Shown: positions 41,803 to 50,806, counted from the first letter of the stretch. The stretch: DNA of 64,000 nt from JAJRQY01 sp965224435 (GCA_965224435.1 OZ245048.1:1674001-1738000); one strand, 5' to 3'. Made by a program: numbers and translations. The notes: a model not told the origin generated them from the sequence alone.

Positions 41803-42909
41803 ATGACAACCCAGAACTATGTTGCCGTCATCAAGGTCGTCGGTGTCGGTGGTGGTGGCTGTAATGCCATCAACCGCATGATTGACGCTGGACTGCGTGG
41901 CGTCGAATTCATCGCTATCAATACTGATGCGCAAGCCTTATTGATGAATGATGCGGAAACCAAGATTCACATTGGCCGAGAGCTCACACGTGGCTTGGGT
42001 GCCGGTAGCGATCCCGCCATTGGCGAGCAAGCGGCCGAGGATCATCGAGATGAGATCGCGGCTGCTTTGGATGGCTCCGACATGGTGTTCATCACCGCTG
42101 GTGAAGGAGGCGGCACCGGAACCGGCGCCGCACCAATCATTGCCGAACTGGCCAAGAGCCAGGGTGCACTCACCATTGGTGTCGTGACCAGGCCCTTTGG
42201 TTTTGAGGGCCGCCGCCGCTCTGCCCAGGCCGATTCCGGAATCGTGAAGCTTCGCGAAAAGGTCGACACCCAGATCGTCATTCCCAATGATCGTCTTCTC
42301 TCCATTGCTGATGAGAAGACCACCATGATCGATGCCTTCCGTCTGGCGGATGAGATCTTACTCTCGGGAGTGAGCGGCATCACCGACCTCATCACCACAC
42401 CCGGCCTGATCAATACCGACTTCGCCGACGTTCGTATGATCATGCGTGACGCCGGTAGTGCCCTCATGGGCATTGGCAAGGCCAGTGGCGAAGGCCGGGC
42501 CTTGGCCGCTGCCCGTGCGGCTATTGCTAGCCCCCTTCTGGAGTCTTCCATCGAGGGAGCCCGCGGCATCTTGCTGTCTATCTCCGGATCCAGCGCCCTT
42601 GGCTTGTTTGAAGTCAATGAGGCGGCGGAGATCATCCATGATGTTGCCCACCAGGATTGCAACATCATCTTTGGAACCGTCGTTGATGAAGGCATGGGCG
42701 AGGAGATCCGAGTCACGGTCATCGCCGCTGGCTTTGACCGCTGGGAGTCCCAAGAAGACGAAGAGTCTTCAACCGGTCAGCGTGCGATCACCGACCTTCT
42801 GGCCGATGACGACTTCGAGAGCGAAGCAGCACGCGACACCATTGATATCTTCGCTTCGGATGACGATGATCCGGACGATGACTTCGATGTTCCGTCCTTC
42901 TTGAAATAG
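41803..42909 (+). CDS. ftsZ: Cell division protein FtsZ
   Basis: A 368-residue tubulin-like GTPase forming the Z ring. VVGVGGGGCNAINRMI at the N-terminus, the GTP signature GEGGGTGTGAAP near residue 100, the T7 loop NTDFADVRMIM near 203, and an acidic linker ending in the conserved C-terminal peptide DDFDVPSFLK, the docking site for SepF and other partners. ATG 41803 matches the family start; the frame is open 45 codons upstream but that part is the leader with the duplicated ribosome-binding site. Confidence 0.97.
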   Translation: MTTQNYVAVIKVVGVGGGGCNAINRMIDAGLRGVEFIAINTDAQALLMNDAETKIHIGRELTRGLGAGSDPAIGEQAAEDHRDEIAAALDGSDMVFITAGEGGGTGTGAAPIIAELAKSQGALTIGVVTRPFGFEGRRRSAQADSGIVKLREKVDTQIVIPNDRLLSIADEKTTMIDAFRLADEILLSGVSGITDLITTPGLINTDFADVRMIMRDAGSALMGIGKASGEGRALAAARAAIASPLLESSIEGARGILLSISGSSALGLFEVNEAAEIIHDVAHQDCNIIFGTVVDEGMGEEIRVTVIAAGFDRWESQEDEESSTGQRAITDLLADDDFESEAARDTIDIFASDDDDPDDDFDVPSFLK

Positions 42910-42951
42910 ATTCAGCCTTCTTCTAGTAGGGCTGCAATTGAAGGGTTGGTC

Positions 42952-43635
42952 GTGGTAGTCACTCGAACGATTGATACCGATGTTGGCCAGATCCACGTCA
43001 GTTGTACCGATACGTCTGATGGAGACTTTGGTCTCGCTGGCGAGGACGCCCGACTTGATGCTCGTCGTTCAAGGTTGGTTTCTGAGCCGTGGACATGGCT
43101 TAGGCAAGTCCACGGGGCGACGATCGTCGAGGCGACGTTTGCCGGTGAGCATGCCGGTGTTGAAGCCGACGGAGCGCTAACTATTGTTCCCAACGTTCCT
43201 GTCGCTGTATTGACTGCTGACTGTGCTCCGCTTGCTTTGGTTGGCAGTTCGGGTCTTGCCGTGTTGCATTGTGGCTGGCGCGGGGTGGTCTCGGGGATTA
43301 TTGATCGGGCGAGCGAGAGGCTCAGTCATCGGGGAGTGCATCCAATAACCGCCGTCTTGGGCCCTTGCATTCATCCTGCGGCCTATGAATTCTCGGCCGC
43401 TGACCTCAAGCCGATTGTCGACCGGTACGGAGTCGGGGTCCAGTCTGAAACCCTGACAGGAAGGCCTGCTTTGGACTTGCCAGCGCTGGTAGCTGAAGCT
43501 TGTAGTCGTCAAGGCTGGGAGAACGTGGCTCCCATTGCGGGTCAGACAACCTGTACCAGTGACCCTTCCTACTTCAGCCACCGAACTCGGGCTGATGCTG
43601 GCCGCCAGACCATGGTCGGATGGATCGAGAAGTGA
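42952..43635 (+). CDS. pgeF: Peptidoglycan editing factor PgeF (YfiH/DUF152)
   Basis: A 227-residue laccase-domain protein. WLRQVHGATIVEA near residue 46, LTADCAPLALVG near 88, the metal-site VLHCGWRGVVSGII near 103 and ILGP-like VLGPCIHPAAYEF near 135, with YFSHRTRADAGRQTMVGWI at the end. The family removes wrongly built UDP-MurNAc-peptides and also acts on purine nucleosides. GTG 42952 has GAAGGG at a good distance; the TTG two codons earlier does not. Its stop begins the 17-bp repeat chain leading to yggS. Confidence 0.88.
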   Translation: MVVTRTIDTDVGQIHVSCTDTSDGDFGLAGEDARLDARRSRLVSEPWTWLRQVHGATIVEATFAGEHAGVEADGALTIVPNVPVAVLTADCAPLALVGSSGLAVLHCGWRGVVSGIIDRASERLSHRGVHPITAVLGPCIHPAAYEFSAADLKPIVDRYGVGVQSETLTGRPALDLPALVAEACSRQGWENVAPIAGQTTCTSDPSYFSHRTRADAGRQTMVGWIEK

Positions 43636-43702
43636 GTGGATTCAGAAGTGAGTGGGGTTCAGAAGTGAGTGGGTTCGAGAAGTGAGTGGGATCGAGAAGT
43701 GA
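43629..43702 (+). repeat. 17-bp tandem repeat forming a chain of mini reading frames between pgeF and yggS
   Basis: GAAGTGAGT recurs at 43629, 43645, 43662, 43679 and 43696 (spacing 16, 17, 17, 17). Each unit holds a GTGA in which a TGA stop overlaps a GTG start. pgeF ends in the first. A 17-codon frame runs from GTG 43632 to TGA 43683-43685. A 6-codon frame (MSGIEK) runs from GTG 43682 to TGA 43700-43702, which overlaps the yggS GTG at 43699. Another 6-codon frame lies at 43648-43668. Confidence 0.9.
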
Positions 43703-44361
43703 GTAGCAACGCTGAGCACAGCTTTGAAGAGCGCCTCACCATTGTCCAGCAGCGAATTGAGGCCGGTGGTGGTTCCTTGGATGATGTCACCATTGTGGCG
43801 GTCAGCAAGACCCTGCCCGCATCGAGCGCCCGCCTGGCCTTGGAGCAAGGGGTTTGCAACCTCGGTGAGAACTACGCCCAGGAGCTGACAGCGAAGTCGC
43901 TGGAAGTCGACGATCCCGCAGCGACCTGGCACATGATCGGCAATGTGCAGCGAAACAAGGTGAAGAAGCTGGCTTCAATCGTGTCACTTTGGCAAACCGT
44001 CGACCGATTGTCGATCGGGACCGAGATTGCTAAGCGGGTGCCCTCGGCCAAGGTCATGATCCAGGTCAATACCACGGGCGAAGCGTCCAAGGCGGGTTGT
44101 GAGCCCGCTGAGGTTGAAGAACTAGCTGAACAGCTGCATTCCCTTGGTTTGGATCTGCGGGGGTTGATGACCATTGGTCCGACCAGTCGGTCTGATGACC
44201 CTCGACCAGCGTTCCATTCACTCAAAACATTGGCAGTTGATTTGGGATTAAGCGAGCTTTCCATGGGAATGAGCGGAGACATCGAAGCAGCAGTTTCTGA
44301 GGGCAGCACAATGATTCGAGTGGGCGCGGCGCTGTTTGGGCCGCGCGATCGGGCAAACTAG
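43699..44361 (+). CDS. yggS: PLP homeostasis protein YggS/YlmE family
   Basis: A 220-residue alanine-racemase-like TIM-barrel protein binding pyridoxal phosphate. IVAVSKTLPASSARLAL carries the PLP Lys near residue 36, then NLGENYAQEL, WHMIGNVQRNKVKKLA near 80, VMIQVNTTGEASKAGC near 119, GLMTIGP and LSMGMSGDIEAAVSEGSTMIRVG with IF-type end GAALFGPR. All family blocks are present. GTG 43699 follows from the GTGA junctions of the repeat. Confidence 0.92.
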   Translation: MSSNAEHSFEERLTIVQQRIEAGGGSLDDVTIVAVSKTLPASSARLALEQGVCNLGENYAQELTAKSLEVDDPAATWHMIGNVQRNKVKKLASIVSLWQTVDRLSIGTEIAKRVPSAKVMIQVNTTGEASKAGCEPAEVEELAEQLHSLGLDLRGLMTIGPTSRSDDPRPAFHSLKTLAVDLGLSELSMGMSGDIEAAVSEGSTMIRVGAALFGPRDRAN

Positions 44362-44391
44362 TCACAACGCGTGAGATCAAGTATTCATCCT

Positions 44392-44411
44392 TCTCTCGGC
44401 TAGCCGAGAGA
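44392..44411. promoter_or_regulatory. Perfect 20-bp palindrome upstream of sepF
   Basis: The arm TCTCTCGGCT is followed directly by its reverse complement, 30 bp after the yggS stop and 97 bp before sepF. It could fold as an 8-bp stem with loop CTAG (terminator for the upstream operon, though no T-run follows) or serve as an operator. Confidence 0.5.
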
Positions 44412-44508
44412 TAGGTCGAAGAATCGTGGTCGAATGTGATCGAATATGTTACAAAGATCAAGAAATACCGGGCGAATAGTTGGACCGGATACGTGAGAAG
44501 GAAGCCGG

Positions 44509-45147
44509 ATGTCAGTATTTCGAAATGTGATGGTCTACCTCGGACTCGGTGCCGATGAAGAGTACGACGATGACTACCTAGCAGAAGACTCGGGTCTGAC
44601 TCCCGGTGCGGTCCGGGAGAGTGGTCCCGCTCGTGGGCCTATTGCGGTTCCGGCTGGTAGCGAGGGTGGAGCGCGACCAGCGGCTCCTCGTGGCTCATTC
44701 GGTAGTGGCTCGGCGACTCGTACGCCGTCAGCTGTTGGCGAGGTTCGTCCGTTGCGTGCGGTGCCTAGCGACTCGGCCAACCGCTCAGGGTCCGATACCG
44801 AAGGCGGCGATCATCCGGCTCGAATGTCGGTTCGGGTGGATGATTCGGCCGTCAGACCCCTTTCGATTCAACGGACCAAGCCTCGTAGCTTGACGCCACA
44901 ATCGTTCGGCGACGCCAAGGTGCTGGCAGATGAGCTGCGCAAGTCGGTTCCTGTCGTCATGAATCTTCGAAGTCTCGATCGCGACCTGGCTCGGCGCCTT
45001 ATCGACTTCGCCAGTGGTTCGTGCTATTCGCTCGGCGGCAAGATGGAGAAGATTGCACCGCAGGTGTTCCTTCTCATTCCAAAATCGGTCGAGGTCAGCG
45101 ACGATGATCGTCGCCGTATTGACGAACGCGGTTTCGATCGCGAGTAG
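44509..45147 (+). CDS. sepF: Cell division protein SepF
   Basis: A 212-residue protein. The N-terminal amphipathic membrane-binding helix (MSVFRNVMVYLGL) is followed by a disordered acidic and Gly/Ser/Pro-rich linker to about residue 115, then the SepF core: LTPQSFGDAKVLADELRKS, PVVMNLRSLDRDLARRLIDF, ASGSCYSLGGKMEKIAPQVFLLIP. SepF anchors FtsZ to the membrane, replacing FtsA. Its own promoter region with the palindrome at 44392 suggests separate control. Confidence 0.94.
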   Translation: MSVFRNVMVYLGLGADEEYDDDYLAEDSGLTPGAVRESGPARGPIAVPAGSEGGARPAAPRGSFGSGSATRTPSAVGEVRPLRAVPSDSANRSGSDTEGGDHPARMSVRVDDSAVRPLSIQRTKPRSLTPQSFGDAKVLADELRKSVPVVMNLRSLDRDLARRLIDFASGSCYSLGGKMEKIAPQVFLLIPKSVEVSDDDRRRIDERGFDRE

Positions 45148-45258
45148 CCCAGTCCCTCTGAACAGCCAAGGACGAGGGTTTCTAAGTTGGTGTGAACGGC
45201 TTCGCAACAAGAGATTTGCACGCTGGTCCCCAACGAAGACGTTTCAGGTGGCTACCCT

Positions 45259-46734
45259 ATGGTCACTATGAGTGCCCAGTCTGACAGATTCCGAGTACTA
45301 CATCGCTTGACCGAGATTCGTTTTGAGGACGAGCTGCGTGGCTACAGCAAGAACCAGGTGGATCGGGTTCTTGAGACCTTGAGTCCCTTGGCTCAAGATG
45401 TTGAACAGCTGCAAGACAAGCTGGCAGCGGCAGAACGCCGGGCTGCGGCGGCCGAGGCTCGTCTTCTAGAGCAGCGGGATTCCGACGATTCGTCCCCAGC
45501 TATTGCCATCGCCAGCCAACCGGTCCCGGTCCCATCCTCGGACTTCGACGAGACTCTTCGTAACACCTTGGTTTCGGCTCAGCGAACTGCGGACACCATC
45601 GTTCGAGAGGCAACGCAAGAGGCGGACTTGACCCGTTCGTCGGCAAATACCGAGGCCGAAGAACTCACCCGCAGTAGTCAAGCCGAATCCGAGCGACTAC
45701 TGGAAGAAGGCGAAAACGCCCGCTCAAGCATGTTTGCTGAGGTCGAGGGCGAACGTCACGCGATGTTGGCGGCGGCCAGAGATCGAGCGACATCGCAGAT
45801 CAAGGAAATCGAGTCCGAGCTAGAGAACGTCCATGCTGCTCGTCGTCAAGAAATCCTGGACCAAATCAGTGAGCTTGAATCGGTTCGCGATCTTCTCGCC
45901 GACGATATCGAGAACTTCGAAAGCCATCTGGCTGAGCGCCGCGAGATCGTTCGTGCAGCCATGTCAGAAATCAACGCGGTTCTCGATGACCCAGAGAGGC
46001 TTCGTCCCGCAATCCCGCCAAAGTCAACAGATGCAGGCGGACTCGGCGAGCAGTCCTATGAGTTTGCCCAAGTGGAACTCGATTCGCTGGTTGCGGTCAG
46101 CGCCGAGCTCGATAGCGCCAATACTGATGCTTCTGGGCAGACAGGTAGCGACGAGGTCGAGAACGATGTGGCCAGTTCAGGCCAGACTCAGGATGATCTC
46201 GAGCTAGGTGAGGATGATCGTCAGGATCGGACCGAATCCGTTCCCGTTGCCACGATGGGTGGCACTCAGATCGAGGACGTTTCCGAGCCCGATGAAGGTG
46301 ACGCTGGTATTGACCTCACAGACCAGGTCGTTATTGAGGCAGACGAGCCCACCAAATCTCTCTTCGGAGACCTACCGGATCTCGGTGACGTTCCTGATGG
46401 GGAAACAGCAACGGCAGGAATGACGGTCAGTCCAGCAAGTCGAATGCGGGTTAGCCGTAGTCTGTTGATGGACACGAGTCAGGTGAGCACAATCCGAGAG
46501 AAGACGTCTGAATCGGCGGAGACCGACGAGAAAAACGACGATGGGGATGTCGATCGCCCGGCGTGGGCTGAGGCAGTCCCCGAGGCTTCAGGTGACGAGT
46601 CGTCAGATCCGTTCCTGGATGAGTTGCGGAAGGCGACCACAGTCGAAGGGAACGATGACGACGCGCTTTCTCGTTTCATGAGCCAAGACGCCGAAGAACC
46701 AACCCGCAGTGGCTGGTTCGGCCGCCGGCGTTAG
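45259..46734 (+). CDS. divIVA: DivIVA/Wag31-type polar growth protein
   Basis: A 491-residue coiled-coil protein. RLTEIRFEDELRGYSKNQVDRVLE at the N-terminus is the DivIVA membrane-binding motif, although with a longer lead-in than usual. Residues about 45-230 are strongly heptad-patterned (LAAAERRAAAAEARLLEQ, EADLTRSSANTEAEELT). An acidic, disordered C-terminal half follows, ending in a basic GWFGRRR. DivIVA proteins mark negative membrane curvature and recruit wall-synthesis enzymes at poles and septa. ATG 45259 and ATG 45268 are both possible. yggT, usual between sepF and divIVA, is missing. Confidence 0.82.
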   Translation: MVTMSAQSDRFRVLHRLTEIRFEDELRGYSKNQVDRVLETLSPLAQDVEQLQDKLAAAERRAAAAEARLLEQRDSDDSSPAIAIASQPVPVPSSDFDETLRNTLVSAQRTADTIVREATQEADLTRSSANTEAEELTRSSQAESERLLEEGENARSSMFAEVEGERHAMLAAARDRATSQIKEIESELENVHAARRQEILDQISELESVRDLLADDIENFESHLAERREIVRAAMSEINAVLDDPERLRPAIPPKSTDAGGLGEQSYEFAQVELDSLVAVSAELDSANTDASGQTGSDEVENDVASSGQTQDDLELGEDDRQDRTESVPVATMGGTQIEDVSEPDEGDAGIDLTDQVVIEADEPTKSLFGDLPDLGDVPDGETATAGMTVSPASRMRVSRSLLMDTSQVSTIREKTSESAETDEKNDDGDVDRPAWAEAVPEASGDESSDPFLDELRKATTVEGNDDDALSRFMSQDAEEPTRSGWFGRRR

Positions 46735-46797
46735 TCACGCCTCACGAACAGTCGGTTGGTATCGCCGCTTGAGTGGAAGCAGCGGAGCACCGAATTG

Positions 46798-49700
46798 CTA
46801 AGACGGTTGATCGATCTTGTCGATCATTACCTGCAGGATCTCACCTTCGACCATGTAACCGGGCATTGGTTGGATGCCTAGGCTTTGAGTAGTTTCGAGT
46901 GACAAGACCTCTCGACTGATCCAATCCAGATGATCTTTGGTACCCGCCGGAAGCGTGCCGTACTGGAGGCGTATGCGATCAGTAGGATGGAAACCACGAT
47001 CTTTGCGCATTTGCTGGATCTGGCGAACCATGTCCCTGGCCCGGCCTTCGGCCTCAAGCTCCTCGGTTAGCTCAACATCCAGAGCAATGACGACCCGGTT
47101 TCCGGGAAGGGGAGCGGCAGCTACGCCTTCCAGTGGATCTAGGGCCAGACTGAATTCCTCCGCCACCAGAACGTGTCCGGCAACCGAGACGGTGCCATCG
47201 TCGTTGGCTGACCATTCACCCGCCTTGGCCGCCTTAATCACCTTTTGCACATCCTTACCGATCTTAGGTCCGAGCACACGACCGTCTGGCTGCAATCGGA
47301 AAGAGCCATAGGCCTGAACCTCATCGGTAAACAGGATTTGCTTCACATTGATCTCGCTGGCGAGCAGCTCAGCGAAGGGCTCGATAGCACTGGCGGTTGG
47401 CCCCGCAAGGGTTGCGCTGGCCAGCGGGAGACGAACGCGCAAGTTCCGGTCCTCCCGCAATGACAGCGCAGCTGATGCTGCTTGGCGGAGCTGATCCATG
47501 GCGGCGACGAGCTCATCATCAGATGGGATGTCGGCAGCCGAGGGCCAGGTTTCGAGATGAACCGAGCCCTCGTCTCCGTTGAGGCCAAGCCAGATTTCTT
47601 CTGTCGTCAGGGGCAATAGTGGAGCGGCAACCCGGCTGAAGATCCGCAAGATCGTGAAGAGGGTGTCCAGGGCCTCAGTATCGAGCTCGACCTCGGGATC
47701 GGTATTCCAGAAACGTTCGCGGCTACGACGGATGTACCAATTGGTCAACGCGTCGAGGAAGGTTTGCACGTGATCGCAAGCATTAGCCAGCTGATAGTTG
47801 TCCATGGAGTCAGTCATGTCGCGTACGAGCTGATGGGTCTTGGCCAGGATGTAGCGATCGAGAAGGTTTGCGGAGTCGGTCCGTTCGGTCGCCGAATATC
47901 CCTCGGCGTTGGCATACAGGGTGAAGAAGGAGTAGGCGTTCCAGAGCGGATTGAGGGTATGTCGTACCACATCACGGATACCGGAATCGTCCTTCTCGAT
48001 GCGAGTGTCGAGCCCACGCAGGATTGGTGAGCTGATCAGGTACCAACGCATGGCATCGGAGCCGACGTCATCAAAGACGGCAAGCGGGTCGGGGTAGTTT
48101 CGTAATTTCTTAGACAGCTTGACCCCATCGGAGTCCAGCAGGGTTCCGTGGCAGATCACATTGGAGAAGGCGGGCTTGTCAAACAGAGCTGTCCCCAGCA
48201 CATGCATGGTGTAGAACCAGCCGCGGGTCTGGGCGGTGTATTCCACAATGAAGTCCGCGGGATTATGGGCCTCGAAGTAGTCCTCGTTCTCGAATGGATA
48301 GTGAAGTTGGGCATAAGGCATCGACCCAGATTCGAACCAGCAATCCAGGACTTCAGGAACCCGGCGCATCATGGACTGGCCGCTTGGGTCATCGGGGTTG
48401 GGGCGAACAAGATCGTCAATGAAGGGTCGATGCAGATTTGTTGGCCGAACCCCAAAGTCGGCTTCTAGCTCGTCCAGGGATCCGTAGACGTCCAGGCGCG
48501 GGTAGTCCGGGTTGTCGCTGCGCCAGATGGGGATTGGGGCACCCCAGAACCGATTGCGACTGATACTCCAGTCACGGGCGCCCTCGAGCCAGCGCCCAAA
48601 CTGGCCATCCCGGACATGATCGGGGATCCAGTTGATCTCCTGGTTGAGTTCGACCAGGCGATCCCGGAAATCGGTGACGCGTACAAACCAGGAGTTGATC
48701 GCCCGGTAGATGACGGGCGTGTCTGTACGCCAGCAATGTGGGTAGTTGTGGTCATAGGTCTCGTGGCGTAGCACGACACCCTCGATGTCTTTGAGCCAGG
48801 CAATGACCTTCGGATTGGCGTCAAAAACATTCAGGCCAGCAAAGTCGCTGATTTCCTCAGTGAATTTGCCGCTGTCGTCCACGGGCACCACGAGGGGAAT
48901 CCCGTTCTCCTCACCGACGCGCTGGTCCTCTTCGCCGAATCCGGGGGCGATATGGACAACACCGGTTCCGTCTCCGGTCTCAACGAAATCCGCTGATACG
49001 ACGCGGAACGCTCCATCAAGACCGGAAAAATAGTCAAAGAGTGGCTTATAGGAAAGGCCAGTCAGTTCCGAACCACTGATCGCTCCGACCTGCTCGAAGT
49101 CAGACAACTCCTTGGCGTAACTGCCGAGCGCTGCCTCGGCCAGCACATAGGTGGTGTCGCCGCTTCGCATCAGGACATAGGCAATGTCGGGCCCAACAGC
49201 CAAACCCATATTGGAGGGCAGGGTCCAAGGGGTAGTCGTCCAGGCCAGGACACGAGTGGTACTGCTTTCCACCAAGGTCTCGTCCAGTTCGAATCCAACA
49301 GTGAGAGCTGGGTCTTGCCGGGGCCGAGTGGCGTCATCAAGACGGATCTCAAAGTTTGCCAGCGGGGTTTCCGCACCCCAGGAGTAGGGCATGACCCGGT
49401 GGGCCTCATAGACAAGACCCTTGTCATAGAGCTGTTTGAAGGCCCACATTACGGACTCCATATAGTCCAGGTCCATCGTCTTGTAGTCATCTTCGAAGTT
49501 GACCCAGCGTGCTTGGCGGGTGACGTAGGATTCCCACTCAGTGGTGTAACGCATCACCGATGCGGCGCAGGCTTCATTGAAGTTTTTGATGCCGAAGTCG
49601 ACGATGGCCCGACGGCCAGAGACTCCCAGTTCCTTCTCGGTCTCCATCTCTGCGGGCAGGCCATGGGTGTCCCAGCCAAAGCGGCGTTCGACCCGCTTTC

Positions 49701-49968
49701 CGCGCATGGTTTGATAGCGGGGAACGATGTCCTTGACGTAGCCAGTCAGGAGGTGACCATAGTGGGGAAGTCCGTTGGCAAACGGGGGACCGTCATTGAA
49801 GACGTAGAGTTCGCCGCCGTCTTCTTCGCTTGCATGCTGGTCAATGGAGGCTTGGAAGGTTCCATCCTTCGCCCAACGCTCGAGAATTCGTCCTTCGATT
49901 GCGGGGAAATCGGCACGAGGGGATACCTCGGGATAGCGATTGGTTGGCGAATGAGCATCGGTTTCCAT
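46798..49968 (-). CDS. ileS: Isoleucyl-tRNA synthetase, type 2 (eukaryote-like)
   Basis: A 1056-residue class I synthetase. The HIGH-type motif is PPFANGLPHYGHLLTG near residue 55, the editing domain begins near 200 (TTPWTLPSNMGLAVG), DWSISRNRFWGAPIPIW is near 455, and the KMSKS-type loop KLSKK is near 610. The C-terminal anticodon-binding part has the longer type-2 layout without a zinc-finger end. The frame continues 143 codons upstream in an alanine/valine-rich stretch that is the antisense of the lysine repeats in the next gene; ATG 49968 matches family starts. No T-box element was recognised in the 160-bp leader. Confidence 0.94.
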   Translation of the reverse strand: METDAHSPTNRYPEVSPRADFPAIEGRILERWAKDGTFQASIDQHASEEDGGELYVFNDGPPFANGLPHYGHLLTGYVKDIVPRYQTMRGKRVERRFGWDTHGLPAEMETEKELGVSGRRAIVDFGIKNFNEACAASVMRYTTEWESYVTRQARWVNFEDDYKTMDLDYMESVMWAFKQLYDKGLVYEAHRVMPYSWGAETPLANFEIRLDDATRPRQDPALTVGFELDETLVESSTTRVLAWTTTPWTLPSNMGLAVGPDIAYVLMRSGDTTYVLAEAALGSYAKELSDFEQVGAISGSELTGLSYKPLFDYFSGLDGAFRVVSADFVETGDGTGVVHIAPGFGEEDQRVGEENGIPLVVPVDDSGKFTEEISDFAGLNVFDANPKVIAWLKDIEGVVLRHETYDHNYPHCWRTDTPVIYRAINSWFVRVTDFRDRLVELNQEINWIPDHVRDGQFGRWLEGARDWSISRNRFWGAPIPIWRSDNPDYPRLDVYGSLDELEADFGVRPTNLHRPFIDDLVRPNPDDPSGQSMMRRVPEVLDCWFESGSMPYAQLHYPFENEDYFEAHNPADFIVEYTAQTRGWFYTMHVLGTALFDKPAFSNVICHGTLLDSDGVKLSKKLRNYPDPLAVFDDVGSDAMRWYLISSPILRGLDTRIEKDDSGIRDVVRHTLNPLWNAYSFFTLYANAEGYSATERTDSANLLDRYILAKTHQLVRDMTDSMDNYQLANACDHVQTFLDALTNWYIRRSRERFWNTDPEVELDTEALDTLFTILRIFSRVAAPLLPLTTEEIWLGLNGDEGSVHLETWPSAADIPSDDELVAAMDQLRQAASAALSLREDRNLRVRLPLASATLAGPTASAIEPFAELLASEINVKQILFTDEVQAYGSFRLQPDGRVLGPKIGKDVQKVIKAAKAGEWSANDDGTVSVAGHVLVAEEFSLALDPLEGVAAAPLPGNRVVIALDVELTEELEAEGRARDMVRQIQQMRKDRGFHPTDRIRLQYGTLPAGTKDHLDWISREVLSLETTQSLGIQPMPGYMVEGEILQVMIDKIDQPS

Positions 49969-50131
49969 AGGGCGGCAAGGGTATCGGCGGATGGCCTCTT
50001 GGTTGGGGACTGGTACTACCGATTGGCTCGGGAATTTCTTTCGAGAACCAAAGAATGTCGAAGTGACTCGTAACAGAGGGATCAATGATCTACACTGCCC
50101 CGACCCTTTGGTCCAGAAGGAGCAGACGCTC

Positions 50132-50806
50132 ATGGCTAGCACGTCGATATCCGGCAGTAAACGCGCATCAAAGAAGAGTGTTTCCAAGAAAACAAGTGCA
50201 AAGAAGACCCGACCCAAGAAGTCTGCCGCCAAGCAGGCGACTTCGAAGAAAGCCGCGGCTAAGAAAACTGTGAGCAAGAAAGTAACCGCCAAGAAGCCAA
50301 CCACCAAAAAGACTGTGGTCAAGAAGACTGTGACAACGAAGGCAACCACCAAGAAGGTGGCTCCGAAGAAGGCAACCGCCAAGAAGCCAGCCGCCAAGAA
50401 GCCAGCACCGAAAAAGGTGAAACTCCCAGCTCACCTGGCAGACAAGAAGTGGCTGAAACAACAACGCGATGAGCTCATTGAAGAACGAGCCATGTACACC
50501 CACAATGCCGAATCCTTGGCCGCAGAGGCAGCTGCACTCATGGCTGACCGCGATCCTGGCGATGTGCAATTCGACGAAGAATCTGGCGAAGGCGACACCA
50601 TTGCCGTCGAACGAGACCGAGACCTTGCCCTGTCGGCCAAGGCTCGCGAGAAGGTCGATGAAATCGATGCGGCACTCATCCGAATGGACAAGGGGCGTTA
50701 CGGCCATTGTGTGTCGGGTGACGAAGGTGACTTCATTCCGAAGGATCGACTCGAAGCTCTCCCAATGGCAGCCAAATGTGTGACTCATCAGACGGCGATG
50801 TTCTAG
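50132..50806 (+). CDS. TraR/DksA-like protein with lysine-rich histone-like N-terminus
   Basis: A 224-residue two-part protein. Residues 1-95 are built of KKxxxKK repeats with Ala, Thr, Ser and Pro, like the C-terminus of histone H1 and of actinobacterial HU. The rest is a TraR/DksA-type coiled coil (DELIEERAMYTHNAESLAAE, then AREKVDEIDAALIRMDKG) followed by the remains of the zinc finger: where the family has C-x2-C and C-x2-C, this has CVSG and CVTH, so two of four ligands are changed. ATG 50132 has AGAAGGAG upstream. A role in transcription or nucleoid structure is inferred. It overlaps lspA by 31 bp. Confidence 0.82.
   Translation: MASTSISGSKRASKKSVSKKTSAKKTRPKKSAAKQATSKKAAAKKTVSKKVTAKKPTTKKTVVKKTVTTKATTKKVAPKKATAKKPAAKKPAPKKVKLPAHLADKKWLKQQRDELIEERAMYTHNAESLAAEAAALMADRDPGDVQFDEESGEGDTIAVERDRDLALSAKAREKVDEIDAALIRMDKGRYGHCVSGDEGDFIPKDRLEALPMAAKCVTHQTAMF

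Noticed and set aside
49969..50131. Possible T-box leader of ileS (GGTAGTACCAG on the reverse strand)
   Set aside because: It lacks the conserved TGGxACCGCG core and any clear specifier stem; the resemblance is limited to a few bases.
49969..50397. N-terminal extension of ileS rich in Ala, Val and Phe
   Set aside because: It is the antisense translation of the AAG-rich lysine repeats of the TraR/DksA-like gene; the true start at 49968 matches the family.
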